Source of the DNA: Deltaproteobacteria bacterium
GTDB lineage: Bacteria > Myxococcota_A > UBA796 > UBA2385
Reading direction: 5' to 3'
DNA: 64,000 bases
NCBI GenBank assembly: GCA_016792625.1
Contig: JAEUKK010000126.1
Location: 1 to 64,000, forward strand
Shown here: piece after piece, positions 30,526 through 39,746 of the stretch
Layout of the letters: each line of letters starts with the position of its first letter
Position numbering within the stretch: position 1 is the stretch's first letter
Notes under the pieces: model-generated
Databases searched by the model: none
Told to the model about the DNA's origin: nothing
What the model saw: only the letters and a program-made list of their open reading frames with translations
Made by a program: the position numbers and the translations under genes

Positions 30526-33500
30526 GTGAACGTGCTTGCATTCCCCGAGGTCCCTGTGACACTTTTCACCGCAGTCGCCGCCTTCTTTTCCGCTCCGTGC
30601 GCGGCTCGTCGGGTTGGCCGCGGGGCCGGCTACCTGAACACGGCCCTCGCCCTCCTCGCTGCCCTCGCCTTGGGGCTCCTCCTGGGCGGGCGGCCCGTGG
30701 CCGTGGCGGCCCCGCCTTCGCCGGCCCCAGAGCCGATCCCCGCCGAGCTCAAGGCGTGGATCCCATGGGTCCTGGCCGCAGATCCGGATCGGCCGTGCGC
30801 GCGGGTCGCTGGCGACGCCAGCTTGGTGCGCTGCACTTGGCAAGGCGTGCTGGCCGTCGAGGTTGACGACGGTGGCGCCGACTTCACGCTGCAGGCCGTG
30901 CTGGATCGGTCGGGCGCGCTGCAGCTCCCCGGCGGGCCCGGCGCCTGGCCCACCGCGGTGGTTGAGGGGAAGGACGCGCTCCCTGTCGTCGCGGTCGGCG
31001 ACGCGCCGACCGTGCACCTCAAGGCCGGCTTTCACGCCATCAAGGGTCGGCTCATCTGGGCCCAGGCCCCGCAGACCCTCGCCTTGCCCCAGGGGCTCGC
31101 GATCCTCCGCCTGAGCGTCGATGGTGAGCGGGTGCTCAGCCCCGCCATTGGCGCCGACGGCGCGCTGCGACTCGGCGGCGGCCGTACGGCCGGGGGTGAC
31201 GACGCCACCCTCACGCTTGATGTGTCGCGGCGCATCGTCGATGACGTCCCCGTGCTCGTCGTGACACACATCGCCCTCCGCGCCTCGGGCGCGCCGCGCG
31301 AAGTTGACCTGGGCGAGGTGCTGCTCGCCGGGTCCACCCCCGTGCAGCTCGACGCTGACCTCCCCGCGCGGATCGACGGCGACGGCCACCTGCGGGTCCA
31401 GGTCCGCCCGGGGACCTTCGCGGTCGAGATCCGCGCGGTGCAGAGCGGTCAGGTCACCGCGCTAACCGCGCCCACCTCCAGCGTCGCGGGCTGGCCCGCC
31501 CGCGAATTCTGGGTGCTCGAGCCCGACGAGGGCATCCGCGCCGTTGAGGTCAGCGGTGCGCCGGGGATCGACCCCCAGCGGGCCAGTCTTCCCCCGGGGT
31601 GGGAGGGCTTGGCCACTTGGATGTTAGAGCCTGGGGGCACCTTGACCTTCAGCGAGCTTCGTCGCGGTCAGGCGGCCGTCCCCCCCAACCGCCTGCGCGT
31701 GCAACGCCGCCTTTGGCTCGACCCCGATGGCGGGGGGTGGACCATCGAAGATCGCCTGGATGGCACCATCTCCAGCGGATGGCGCCTCGATGCCTCCGCT
31801 CCGCTTGAGGTCGGTGCGGTCGAGGTCAACGGGCGGCCCGAGGTGGTCACGCTCAGCGCTGCAGGTGCTGCCGGTGTCGAGCTGCGCAGCGCCGCGGCGA
31901 ACCTGCGCGCCGAGAGCCGTATGCCCGCGGGTGTGCGCAGCTTCTCGGCGGTTGGGTGGCAGACTGACGCCGTGGGCGCCGAGGTCGCGCTCCACCTCCC
32001 TCCGGGGTGGCGCCTGTGGACCGCCTTCGGCGCCGACGAGGTGGTCGGCGACTGGCGAGCGCAAATTGACGCGCTTGACTTGCTTCTGATCGCCTTAGCC
32101 GTGAGCGCAACCGCGCGGGTGGTCGGCGCGCGGTGGGCTGTGATCACCCTGATCGCCTGCGGCGGGGTGAGCGTCGACGGTCTCGCGCCGCTCGCCCTGC
32201 TCGGCTTTGCCCTCTGGCGGGCCATCGCAGAGCGCGCGCCCGCCTGGGCGCCCCGCCTGCTGTGGTCCGAGCTGCGGCTGGCCGCGGGCGCCCTCGCGCT
32301 CCTGATCACGTTGGGGAGCACCGTGTCCGCCGTAAAGTCCGCGGCGCTCCCCTCCACTGACCTGAGCTGGAGCAGCGCGCCCCTGGCCACGGCCGCCGAC
32401 GCCTGGGGCGGCGACCTGCCCCGCGGCGTGACCGAAGAGGCGACCAAGGCCCTCGACCTGAGCGGCGCGGTCGGTGGCTCGGTCTACCGAGAGACCAAAC
32501 GCGCGCAGAAGTCCGAGTACGACAACGTCGCGCTGCAGGTTGATCCGGGCGCGGTCATCCAGACGGGGCCGGGCCTGCCGCAGTGGAGCGCTGACACCGG
32601 GCCGGCGATCCTCCGCTTTGACGGGGCCGTCGACCGCGGTGCAGAGGTCCGCCTGATCCTCCTCAGCCCAGGGGTGGTCCTGTTGTGGACCTTCGCCCAA
32701 GGGCTTGCGCTGCTCGCCGTCCTCGTCCAGCTCGGCCTCCGCGGCCGCGCATCAGCTTCGGGGGGCCCCCCTCTCGCCACGCCGAGCCATGCGACTGCGT
32801 CGCTGATCGGCGCAGCGCTGGCGCTTGGCCTCGCCGCGGCGCCGGCCCAGGCCGCCCCGGACGCTGCGCTGCTCGGCGAGCTGCAGGCGCGCGTCGCCAC
32901 GGCGCCCCCATGTCGACCCAACTGCGCCGAGATTAGCGCGCTGGACGTCAACATCAAAGGCGACGACAAGCCCGCGCTGAGCCTGCGGCTCGAGGTTCAT
33001 GCCGTCGAGCCGACCAGCCTCCCGATCCCGGGCCCATCGACGAGCTGGTCGCCCGACCAGGTCCTGATCGACGGTGAGGGCTCGGCGGCGGTGGCCCGCG
33101 CTGAGGACGGCTTCATCCATGTGCGCGTGCCAGCGGGTGTACACGTGGTCGAGGCCCGCGGACCGTTGGCCGCGGGGCGCGCGCTCACGCTGCAGGTGGG
33201 CCTGCCGCCGCGGATCGCGACCATGTCCGGGGCTGGCTGGTCCCTGCTCGGCCTGCGCCCCGATGGCGGTGTGGAGCGCAGCGTCCAGCTCGTGCCCGGC
33301 GACGGTGGCGGTGGCGACGCCCGGTCGGCAGACAACCTCGCGCCGTGGATCCTCGTCCGCCGCTTCCTCGATCTGGGCATCCCCTGGCGTGTGCGGACGA
33401 CCGTGCGCCGGATTGGCCCGAGCCTCGCCCCGCTCTCGCTGCGGGTCCCGCTGCTGCCGGGCGAAGCGGTGATGGTCGATGGGTTGCAGGTCGTCGATGG

Positions 33501-35355
33501 CGCGGTGGTCGTCTCGCTCGACCAGACGGTCTCTTCTGTGGAGTGGACGGGCACTTTGGCCGAGGCCGAAGCCCTGGAGCTCTCGGCGCCCACGGGCGTG
33601 CCGTGGACCGAAGAGTGGGCGCTGTCCTGCAGCCCCATCTTCCAGTGCACGGTCGACGCCTCGGCGGATGGCGCGGTCCCGGCGCCGTTCTCGCACCAGT
33701 TTGAGGGCGCGTGGCGCCCGCAGTGGCGCCCCTGGCCGGGCGAGCGGCTCCGCCTGCAGGTGCAGCGACCGACCGCGGCTCCGGGCGCCACGCTGACCAT
33801 CACCTCGGCCGACCTGACCGTCCGTTGGGCCGACCGGGGTGCCGCGCAGACCATGTTGATGAAGATCAACGCCAGCCAGGGCGGGCAACACCGGGTGCGC
33901 CTGCCGGAGGGCGCTGCGCTCGAGTCGGTGACCGTCGGTGGGGTGCCCAGCTCGGCTGCCACCCCCGAGGGCGTGGTGACGCTGCCACTTCGACCGGGCG
34001 TTCAAGATGTGGAGCTGCGCTGGCGTACACCCGTCGGCGCAGGTTGGTGGAGCGCGGGCCCGATGCTCGACCTGGGCGCGCCAGTGAGCAACCTCAAAAT
34101 TCGGCATGAGGGGCTCGGCGGTCGTTGGATCCTCGGCTTGGCTGGCGACGGCTGGGGTCCGCACGCACTGCTGCTGCCCTCGCTGCTGTTCTGGCTTGCC
34201 GCTGCTGCTGCCCTTCGGCACCTAATGGTCCTGCGTCGGCTGTGGACCTTGCCGGTGGGCTGGGTGGGCCTCTCGGTGCTGACCGCCGGGCTGGTCAGCG
34301 TCGGGCTCGTCGAGCTGGGTCTGCTCGCCCTCGCGGTGATCTCGGCGCAGCGCAGCGCCGCCGGGCGCGAGGGCCGCCTCCTGCCCCCCTTGCTCACGCT
34401 CGCGGCCCTTGGCGCTGGGCCCAGCCTCGCGCTGATGTGCCTCGCCGTGGGTGCCTTCAGCCTGCTCGACGGGCCGCGCTCATTGGTCGAGGGCGTCGGG
34501 AGCACGGCCTCGGCTCTGAACTGGGTGGGCTACCGCCTACCTGCGGGCCAGATGAGCACCCGGGTGCTGTCGGCCCCCGAGTGGGTCTGGCAGCTCGCGA
34601 TGGGCGGCTGGATCCTCGCCGTGCTGCGCGGCGCCCCGGCGCTCGGGCGCGCCTGGGTCGAGGGCATCGGCCGGGTCCTCCGGCGGGCGAGCCCGCCTCC
34701 AACCGCCAACCCTGCGCCCTCAGGGCCTGGGGGCTCAAGCTCCGCTCCGCCTTCGCCGACTGGCCCTGCTGGCCCTGCTGGCTCCGCCGCTCCGCCCGCC
34801 ACCCCCGCCGAGCCGGCCGCGACCGAAGCGAAGCCGGCGGACGCCATCTCCTTCGCCGATGGGGCGCGCGAGGTGCGGCCTGCCCCTGCCCCCGCCCCTG
34901 CTGCGCAGGTGTTGCCGCCCCCGCCGGCCAGCCTGCCCACCTCCGCGGTCGCTGAGGTAGCCCACCGCAGCGCCGAGCCCGCCCCGTTGTCGGCACCGCC
35001 GCGGGCCGCGGGTCCCACGTCATCCCCGGTGTACCGCCCCGACCCGGAGCTCTCGGCGGCCGTGTCCGCGCCCCCGCCGCCGGTGCCGGTCACGACACCG
35101 GCCATGGCGCCAATCTCGGCCCCGCAGCTCCCGGCGCCCGCGGCGCCCGTGCCGGTCGAAGAGCCTGCGCCCGATCTGCCAGAGGCGCCCAGCCTCGTGC
35201 ACGGCGTCGCGCGGGTCGATTCCTCCACGCCCCTCCCGCAGGCGCAGCGCGGCGCCCCAACCGACGAGGATGTGCCCCCTGACGAAGACGCGGACGCGGA
35301 GATCAGCGTGCTGTTGGGCAGCGTCGCCGAGGCCGACGACCCGCCCTCACGCTGA
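30526..35355 (+). CDS. Giant two-module membrane protein (1609 residues)
   Basis: The architecture appears duplicated. An N-terminal hydrophobic segment (~36-60) is followed by a large beta-rich ectodomain (~65-520) and a cluster of transmembrane helices (~525-660). After a short loop and another helix comes an internal signal-like stretch (ASLIGAALALGLAAAPAQA, ~765-785). A second beta-rich ectodomain (~790-1230) follows, then a second helix cluster (~1235-1365) and a ~230-residue Pro/Ala-rich tail. Both ectodomains repeat phrases such as DVPVLVVTHIALR/KPALSLRLEVHAV and GTFAVEIRAV/GVHVVEARG. No family is recognised. The start is a GTG at 30526; later GTG codons are possible. The second module could once have been a separate gene with its own signal peptide. 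Confidence 0.85.
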   Translation: MNVLAFPEVPVTLFTAVAAFFSAPCAARRVGRGAGYLNTALALLAALALGLLLGGRPVAVAAPPSPAPEPIPAELKAWIPWVLAADPDRPCARVAGDASLVRCTWQGVLAVEVDDGGADFTLQAVLDRSGALQLPGGPGAWPTAVVEGKDALPVVAVGDAPTVHLKAGFHAIKGRLIWAQAPQTLALPQGLAILRLSVDGERVLSPAIGADGALRLGGGRTAGGDDATLTLDVSRRIVDDVPVLVVTHIALRASGAPREVDLGEVLLAGSTPVQLDADLPARIDGDGHLRVQVRPGTFAVEIRAVQSGQVTALTAPTSSVAGWPAREFWVLEPDEGIRAVEVSGAPGIDPQRASLPPGWEGLATWMLEPGGTLTFSELRRGQAAVPPNRLRVQRRLWLDPDGGGWTIEDRLDGTISSGWRLDASAPLEVGAVEVNGRPEVVTLSAAGAAGVELRSAAANLRAESRMPAGVRSFSAVGWQTDAVGAEVALHLPPGWRLWTAFGADEVVGDWRAQIDALDLLLIALAVSATARVVGARWAVITLIACGGVSVDGLAPLALLGFALWRAIAERAPAWAPRLLWSELRLAAGALALLITLGSTVSAVKSAALPSTDLSWSSAPLATAADAWGGDLPRGVTEEATKALDLSGAVGGSVYRETKRAQKSEYDNVALQVDPGAVIQTGPGLPQWSADTGPAILRFDGAVDRGAEVRLILLSPGVVLLWTFAQGLALLAVLVQLGLRGRASASGGPPLATPSHATASLIGAALALGLAAAPAQAAPDAALLGELQARVATAPPCRPNCAEISALDVNIKGDDKPALSLRLEVHAVEPTSLPIPGPSTSWSPDQVLIDGEGSAAVARAEDGFIHVRVPAGVHVVEARGPLAAGRALTLQVGLPPRIATMSGAGWSLLGLRPDGGVERSVQLVPGDGGGGDARSADNLAPWILVRRFLDLGIPWRVRTTVRRIGPSLAPLSLRVPLLPGEAVMVDGLQVVDGAVVVSLDQTVSSVEWTGTLAEAEALELSAPTGVPWTEEWALSCSPIFQCTVDASADGAVPAPFSHQFEGAWRPQWRPWPGERLRLQVQRPTAAPGATLTITSADLTVRWADRGAAQTMLMKINASQGGQHRVRLPEGAALESVTVGGVPSSAATPEGVVTLPLRPGVQDVELRWRTPVGAGWWSAGPMLDLGAPVSNLKIRHEGLGGRWILGLAGDGWGPHALLLPSLLFWLAAAAALRHLMVLRRLWTLPVGWVGLSVLTAGLVSVGLVELGLLALAVISAQRSAAGREGRLLPPLLTLAALGAGPSLALMCLAVGAFSLLDGPRSLVEGVGSTASALNWVGYRLPAGQMSTRVLSAPEWVWQLAMGGWILAVLRGAPALGRAWVEGIGRVLRRASPPPTANPAPSGPGGSSSAPPSPTGPAGPAGSAAPPATPAEPAATEAKPADAISFADGAREVRPAPAPAPAAQVLPPPPASLPTSAVAEVAHRSAEPAPLSAPPRAAGPTSSPVYRPDPELSAAVSAPPPPVPVTTPAMAPISAPQLPAPAAPVPVEEPAPDLPEAPSLVHGVARVDSSTPLPQAQRGAPTDEDVPPDEDADAEISVLLGSVAEADDPPSR

Positions 35356-35402
35356 GGTGCGGCGCCGGGCCACGGGCCGCGCGGCTGTGCTAGGGTGCCG
35401 GC

Positions 35403-36173
35403 ATGAGCCAGCCCCAGCCTCCTCCGGCGGTTCCGCCCGCCGCTCCGGGCGCCCCCGCCTCCATCGCGCCCGACATCATCAGCGCCTTTGCGCACGCGCA
35501 GGCGCGCACCCTCCGCCTCGCCGCGCAGACCCTCGCTGAGCTCGGCTCCGGTGCGCCACCCGCCGCGGCCCTCGCGTCCCTCGAGTCCGCGGCCCGGGCG
35601 GATGGCTTCAGCGGCTGGTTCTCGGCCCCCCGCATCCTCGTCAATGGCCGCAGCGACGTCGATCTGCGCCAAGCACCACGGCCCGGCGCGCTCGTCGAGC
35701 TCAGCCTCGCCCCCTTGGACACCGACGCATTCGGCGCCTTTGCGGCCACGGTCCGGGTGGGCGGTGGCGAAGACCCCCCCCTGCTCCGCGAGGCGCGGGA
35801 GCTTTGCCGCAGCACCTGCGGCTTCGCCAGCCGGTGGAAGTCCACCGGCGAGCTCTTCGTGTACGCGACCTCTTGGGCCAACAACCGCAGAAAGAGCCTC
35901 GGTGACGCGACCGACATCGGCCACCTCTGCTTTCCCCGCCGCGGGCGCGCCGGCTGGGTCTGGCCGTACGCCGCGCGCGCCGCGGTCGGCCTGCGTCGGC
36001 ACCAAATTCAGTGGCTCAACCCCCGGCGCATGCGGGGCCACTTCTTCGTGTATCCGCGCCTGCACAGCGAGGGCGTCTCGGCGGGGTTTGGTGAGCTCAT
36101 CGTCGTGGACGGTGATCTCAAAGCCGTCGTTGGTCGTGCATCACCGGGCGCGGCGGCGACGCTGCCCGCCTGA
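35403..36173 (+). CDS. Conserved-looking hypothetical protein
   Basis: The product has 256 residues, with a Pro/Ala-rich first 20 residues, no signal peptide, and a mixed alpha/beta body. The order of segments (an early helix with two Ala-rich turns, VDLRQAPRPGALVELSLAPLDTDAFGAFAATVRVGG, then ELCRSTCGF, GELFVYATSWANN, TDIGHLCFP) faintly recalls the pita-bread fold of M24 peptidases, but the metal ligands of that family are not recognisable. Treated as unknown. Its stop codon abuts that of the convergent response regulator, and GCCTGATCAGGC at 36168-36179 is a perfect palindrome formed by the two stops. Confidence 0.75.
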   Translation: MSQPQPPPAVPPAAPGAPASIAPDIISAFAHAQARTLRLAAQTLAELGSGAPPAAALASLESAARADGFSGWFSAPRILVNGRSDVDLRQAPRPGALVELSLAPLDTDAFGAFAATVRVGGGEDPPLLREARELCRSTCGFASRWKSTGELFVYATSWANNRRKSLGDATDIGHLCFPRRGRAGWVWPYAARAAVGLRRHQIQWLNPRRMRGHFFVYPRLHSEGVSAGFGELIVVDGDLKAVVGRASPGAAATLPA

Positions 36174-36986
36174 TCAGGCGAAGAGCGGCCGCGCCGCTGG
36201 CCCCGGCGTGTCGACCCCGGCCCACACCCGCTCGATGAGCTGCGCCAGCTGCGCGATCCGCGCGCGGTGCGCCGAGCTCCGCGGCTCGCCACCAGCGACC
36301 GCGAGCACCCCTTGGAGGGCCCCGACCCGATAGGCGCCGCCGGCCGCGCAGCGCGGATCCTCCGCCCCGGTCAGCAGGGCGGTCGGGTCGCCCTGCTCCA
36401 GCTCGCGCACCACTCCGCCGCGGGCGACAGCGTCCCAGCCGTGCGGAGAGCGCACCCACAGGGCCACTTCGTCCGCCTCGGCCTCGGCGCGGGCGACCTG
36501 GGTCACCAAGCCGTAGAGGTGCGGCAGCTCGTCCTCGTCGGCCAGCCCCCACGCGAGCTCCATGAGCTGCGCCCGGTCTGCCGCCGCGGCACGGGCGCGC
36601 GCCGCCTCGCGCTGCTGCGCCGCGCGCAGGCAGGCGGCGTAGAGGTCGCGCAGGCGGAAGGGCTTGACGAGGTAGTCGGCGGCGCCGAGCAGCAGCGCGC
36701 TCCGGCAGGCGTCGACGGTCGGGCGGGCGCTCAGCACCACCGTGGCGACGGGGCGCGCGAGGCGGCCGGCGAGGGCGCAGAGCTCGAGCCCCGATTGTTG
36801 TGGCAGGCCCTCATCGGCGACCAACAGGTCGACCCGTTCGCGTTGCAGCAGGTCAGCGGCCTCGCGCCCCTCGTGGGCCGCCCAGACCCGCTGCCCCCGG
36901 GCCCGCAGGTACTCGGTGACCAGCTCGACGACGACGTCGTCTTCATCCGCCACCAGCACCCGCATCGGGCTGAACGTCTCCGACAC
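36174..36986 (-). CDS. Response regulator with receiver and GAF-like output
   Basis: The product has 270 residues. The receiver domain (~8-125) has the acidic pair in LVADEDD, the phospho-acceptor Asp in DLLVADEGLPQQSG, the Thr/Ser position in VVLSARP, and Lys in YLVKPF, so it should be phosphorylatable. A coiled linker (~128-150) leads to a C-terminal domain of ~110 residues with a GAF-like pattern (VALWVRSPHGW, GVLAVAGG). No DNA-binding domain. The start is a GTG at 36986 with GGAGG 4 nt upstream; the ATG at 36965 is possible. No kinase gene is adjacent. Confidence 0.85.
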   Translation of the reverse strand: MSETFSPMRVLVADEDDVVVELVTEYLRARGQRVWAAHEGREAADLLQRERVDLLVADEGLPQQSGLELCALAGRLARPVATVVLSARPTVDACRSALLLGAADYLVKPFRLRDLYAACLRAAQQREAARARAAAADRAQLMELAWGLADEDELPHLYGLVTQVARAEAEADEVALWVRSPHGWDAVARGGVVRELEQGDPTALLTGAEDPRCAAGGAYRVGALQGVLAVAGGEPRSSAHRARIAQLAQLIERVWAGVDTPGPAARPLFA

Positions 36987-37107
36987 GCTGCCTCCCCTCC
37001 GCTCCGCACGGCCGGGCGGGGCCTAACCGCCGACGGGGCGGCCCGACCGCCTCTGCTAAGCTGAGCGCAGCGCCGGGCGGGCCGGCGCGTCCCCCGTCGG
37101 AGTCACT

Positions 37108-37707
37108 GTGGCCAGAGTCGAGAAGGTCGACCGCACCGCCGAGCAGCGGATGGACGAGTTTGAGCAGCGCTTGTTTGTGCTCAAAATTGAGTACGACAAG
37201 TACTTCAACGGGATCGAGCGCATCGAGCCGTCAAAAGAGCGCGATGACCTGCGGCGCCTGATCAAAGACATCGAGCAATCGGGCATCCGCGCGACCCGTC
37301 AGCTCCACAAGATGCGCAGCCTCAAGGCCCGCTTCTCCAGCATGGAGCTCTTCTGGACGCGGAACCTACTCCAGATCGAGCGCGGCACCCACCCCAAGCA
37401 GCAATTTCGCGCCCGCCTCCACGAAGAGGCCCGCGGCCTCGCGCCCACCCCCGCCGCCGAGGCCTCGCGTCCCCGTCGCCAGAGCCCAGAAGAGCGGCAG
37501 GAGGCTTCTTTCCGCGAGGTCTACGACGAGTACGTCAGCACCCGGCGCAGCTGCGGCCAGCCGGGCGACCTGAGCTTTGAGGCCGTCCGCGACGTGCTGT
37601 CGAAGCAGGTGGCCACGATCAAGAGCCGCTACGGCTGCACCGACGTGAAGCTGCGGGTGACGGTCGAGGACGGTAAAGCCAAAGTGAAGGCGGTCCCCCA
37701 GCGCTGA
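37108..37707 (+). CDS. Helical hypothetical protein
   Basis: The product has 199 residues. The N-terminal ~100 residues are strongly helical and charged (EQRMDEFEQRLFVLKIEYDKYFNG, DDLRRLIKDIEQSGIRATRQLHKMRSLKARF). A Pro-rich linker follows, then a C-terminal ~65-residue domain ending in KSRYGCTDVKLRVTVEDGKAKVKAVPQR. No signal or membrane segment. I recall similar C-terminal phrases in myxobacterial hypothetical proteins but no function. The start is a GTG at 37108 with GGAG upstream. Confidence 0.75.
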   Translation: MARVEKVDRTAEQRMDEFEQRLFVLKIEYDKYFNGIERIEPSKERDDLRRLIKDIEQSGIRATRQLHKMRSLKARFSSMELFWTRNLLQIERGTHPKQQFRARLHEEARGLAPTPAAEASRPRRQSPEERQEASFREVYDEYVSTRRSCGQPGDLSFEAVRDVLSKQVATIKSRYGCTDVKLRVTVEDGKAKVKAVPQR

Positions 37708-37716
37708 GGCTCCCCG

Positions 37717-39666
37717 ATGTCTGGCCCTGCGCCTGAGTCCATCGCGCCGCGCGGGGGCCGAACCGCCCGCGTGACCGTGGCGGTCGCGGTCCTCCTCGGG
37801 GCGGTGGCGGGTGACCTCGCCTGGCGTGCCCAGGTCGACGCGGCCCTGCGAGACCCGCCCTTGGGTTGGCGAAACCAAGCGGCCGCCCTCGACCTCACCT
37901 CGCTGCATGACTGGGGTCCCTTGCAGGGGCGCGCGGCCGCCTTCGCCCCCGTGGGCGGGGTCACCTGGCGGCCGCAGAGCGGCGGACCGGGGGGGACCGC
38001 CGAGATCGCTGCGCAGCTGCGCCTCCCGGCGGAGGGCTGGGCTGAGCTCTGGCTCGGGGATCCCCAGCAGCCAGCGGCGGTTGGCCTGCGCCTCGACCGC
38101 CTTGGCGCGGGACAGGCGCGCCTGCTCGGGGCCGGGGCGGGCCTCGATTGCGCGGCGGCGCTCCCCACGCCGGGAGACCGGCTGCTCGCGGTGCGCCTGA
38201 GCGCCGAAGTTGGCGCCGTGCACGTCGAAGTGGACGGCGTGCGCGCCCTGTGCGGCGGCTTGGCCCCTCCTGAGGGCGCGGCGATCCGGACCGGCGAGCG
38301 GCGGGTGGAGCTCCACCAGGTGGAGCTGGGCGGCGTCCCGGCCCAAGCCACACCACGCCCCTACCGAGCCGGCGCCTGGCTCATCGGCGGAGGGCTCGCG
38401 GCCTGCCTCGTGCTCGCCCAGCTCGCCGTGGGCAGCCCGGCCTGGGTCGCCGCGCTCACCCTCGCCCCGATGCTCGCGGTGCTCCCCCTGGCCCAGGTCG
38501 ACCCCGGTCCGGCCTACGGCCTGCCGCTCGGGGTGCCCGATCCGGGCCCCTACGGCCCCGTCGGCGCGCCTGCCTTGCTGAGCCTCTGCACCGCGGTCTG
38601 GCTGCAAGCCGGCCGGGCGATGCGGGATCCACGCCCCGGACGCGATTGGCCTTGGGCTGCGCCCGCCGCCGCGGCGATGCCGGCCGGCCTGCTCAACGCT
38701 TGGGTCAACCCGCCCGACGCGAGCGTGGCATCGACCTTGATCGGCCTGCTGGGCGGCTTGTGCGCGGTCGCCTCTCTGGTCGGGTCGCTCGCGCTGGCCG
38801 GGCACCGGCGGCCCCGGCGGGCAGCGGCCCTCGCGCTCGTCCCCGCGGTGGTTTTCGCCGGCGTCGCGAGCCTGATCGCACGGGACCTCCGGGTCGTTGG
38901 CGCGGCGGCCCTGGCCGGGCTGCTGATGGGGGTCGCGGCCGCCGAGCTGACCCGCCAAGGTGTGCGCCGCCCGTGGACCCCCGCCGCCTTGGGCGTGCTT
39001 ACGGTGCTCACGCTGGAGATCGCCCTGCGGGCCGGCGGACCGGGCCCGGCGCCACCCCGCCAAGCTCCCCCGCCCCCGACGCCGGAGCAGCGCCTCGCAG
39101 TGGTCTGGGGAGAGCGAAGCCTCCGGGAGGGTGACGGGCCCGGGAGCGTCGCTGCGGCCCTTGGCGGGGGTTGGGCGGCGCGGCCAGGTCCCGCGCCTCC
39201 TGGTGCATCGCCCCCCGACCTCCATGTGATCGTCGTGGGAGAGCGCCTAATTCACAGCCAGCCGCTCGGTCCGCCCGGGCTCTGGGGGGCCGCCCTCGAC
39301 CTGCGCGCGGCGTGGACCGTCGCCCGCACCCGGGCGCTGGCGCCAGCGCTCCTCCCCCGGGTGGAGGCGCTGCTCGCCCGCGCCGCAGCTGACGGTGCCC
39401 CTGCCGTGTTGGTCCTCGACCCGCTGCAGCGCGATCCGGGGGCGCTCGCCTCGGTGCGCGCGGGCCTCGCGCCGCACCTGGCCCGGGGCGCGCCGCCCGC
39501 GGCGCTGGTGGATCCCGCCGCGGCAGCGTGGCGGTCCGGGCTCCCCTTCGCCGAGGGGAGCGGCTGGCTGCAGACGCCGGAGGGCGCGGAGTGGTTCGCC
39601 GCGCAGCTTCGGGTGGCGGTGCAGGCGCTCGGGCTGCCCGTGGGTGCGCCGCCAGCGCACCGCTGA
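37717..39666 (+). CDS. Polytopic membrane protein with possible degenerate SGNH-like C-terminus
   Basis: The product has 649 residues: one N-terminal transmembrane helix (VTVAVAVLLGAVAGDLAW), a ~190-residue beta-rich periplasmic region, eight or so helices (~220-450), and a ~190-residue soluble C-terminal domain. In the latter, LHVIVVGERLIHSQPLG and DPAAAAWRSGLPFAEG...TPEGAEWFAAQL are placed like the first and last blocks of SGNH hydrolases, but the expected GDS Ser and terminal DxxH are missing. Call this a resemblance only. The gene starts 9 bp after the previous stop, so the pair is likely co-transcribed. Confidence 0.75.
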   Translation: MSGPAPESIAPRGGRTARVTVAVAVLLGAVAGDLAWRAQVDAALRDPPLGWRNQAAALDLTSLHDWGPLQGRAAAFAPVGGVTWRPQSGGPGGTAEIAAQLRLPAEGWAELWLGDPQQPAAVGLRLDRLGAGQARLLGAGAGLDCAAALPTPGDRLLAVRLSAEVGAVHVEVDGVRALCGGLAPPEGAAIRTGERRVELHQVELGGVPAQATPRPYRAGAWLIGGGLAACLVLAQLAVGSPAWVAALTLAPMLAVLPLAQVDPGPAYGLPLGVPDPGPYGPVGAPALLSLCTAVWLQAGRAMRDPRPGRDWPWAAPAAAAMPAGLLNAWVNPPDASVASTLIGLLGGLCAVASLVGSLALAGHRRPRRAAALALVPAVVFAGVASLIARDLRVVGAAALAGLLMGVAAAELTRQGVRRPWTPAALGVLTVLTLEIALRAGGPGPAPPRQAPPPPTPEQRLAVVWGERSLREGDGPGSVAAALGGGWAARPGPAPPGASPPDLHVIVVGERLIHSQPLGPPGLWGAALDLRAAWTVARTRALAPALLPRVEALLARAAADGAPAVLVLDPLQRDPGALASVRAGLAPHLARGAPPAALVDPAAAAWRSGLPFAEGSGWLQTPEGAEWFAAQLRVAVQALGLPVGAPPAHR

Positions 39667-39746
39667 TCGCGCGGGCGTGGCCGGGCGGGCTTGACCCAGC
39701 CCCCTGCGCGCGCAGGGCTGCTGGGCCCCTCGACCCGGAGCCGCAC

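Noticed and set aside
37366..39225. Long open frame on the minus strand opposite the helical and membrane-protein genes
   Set aside because: It is Arg/Ala/Gly-rich, a high-GC antisense shadow, with no motif, while the plus strand carries ordered helices and transmembrane segments.
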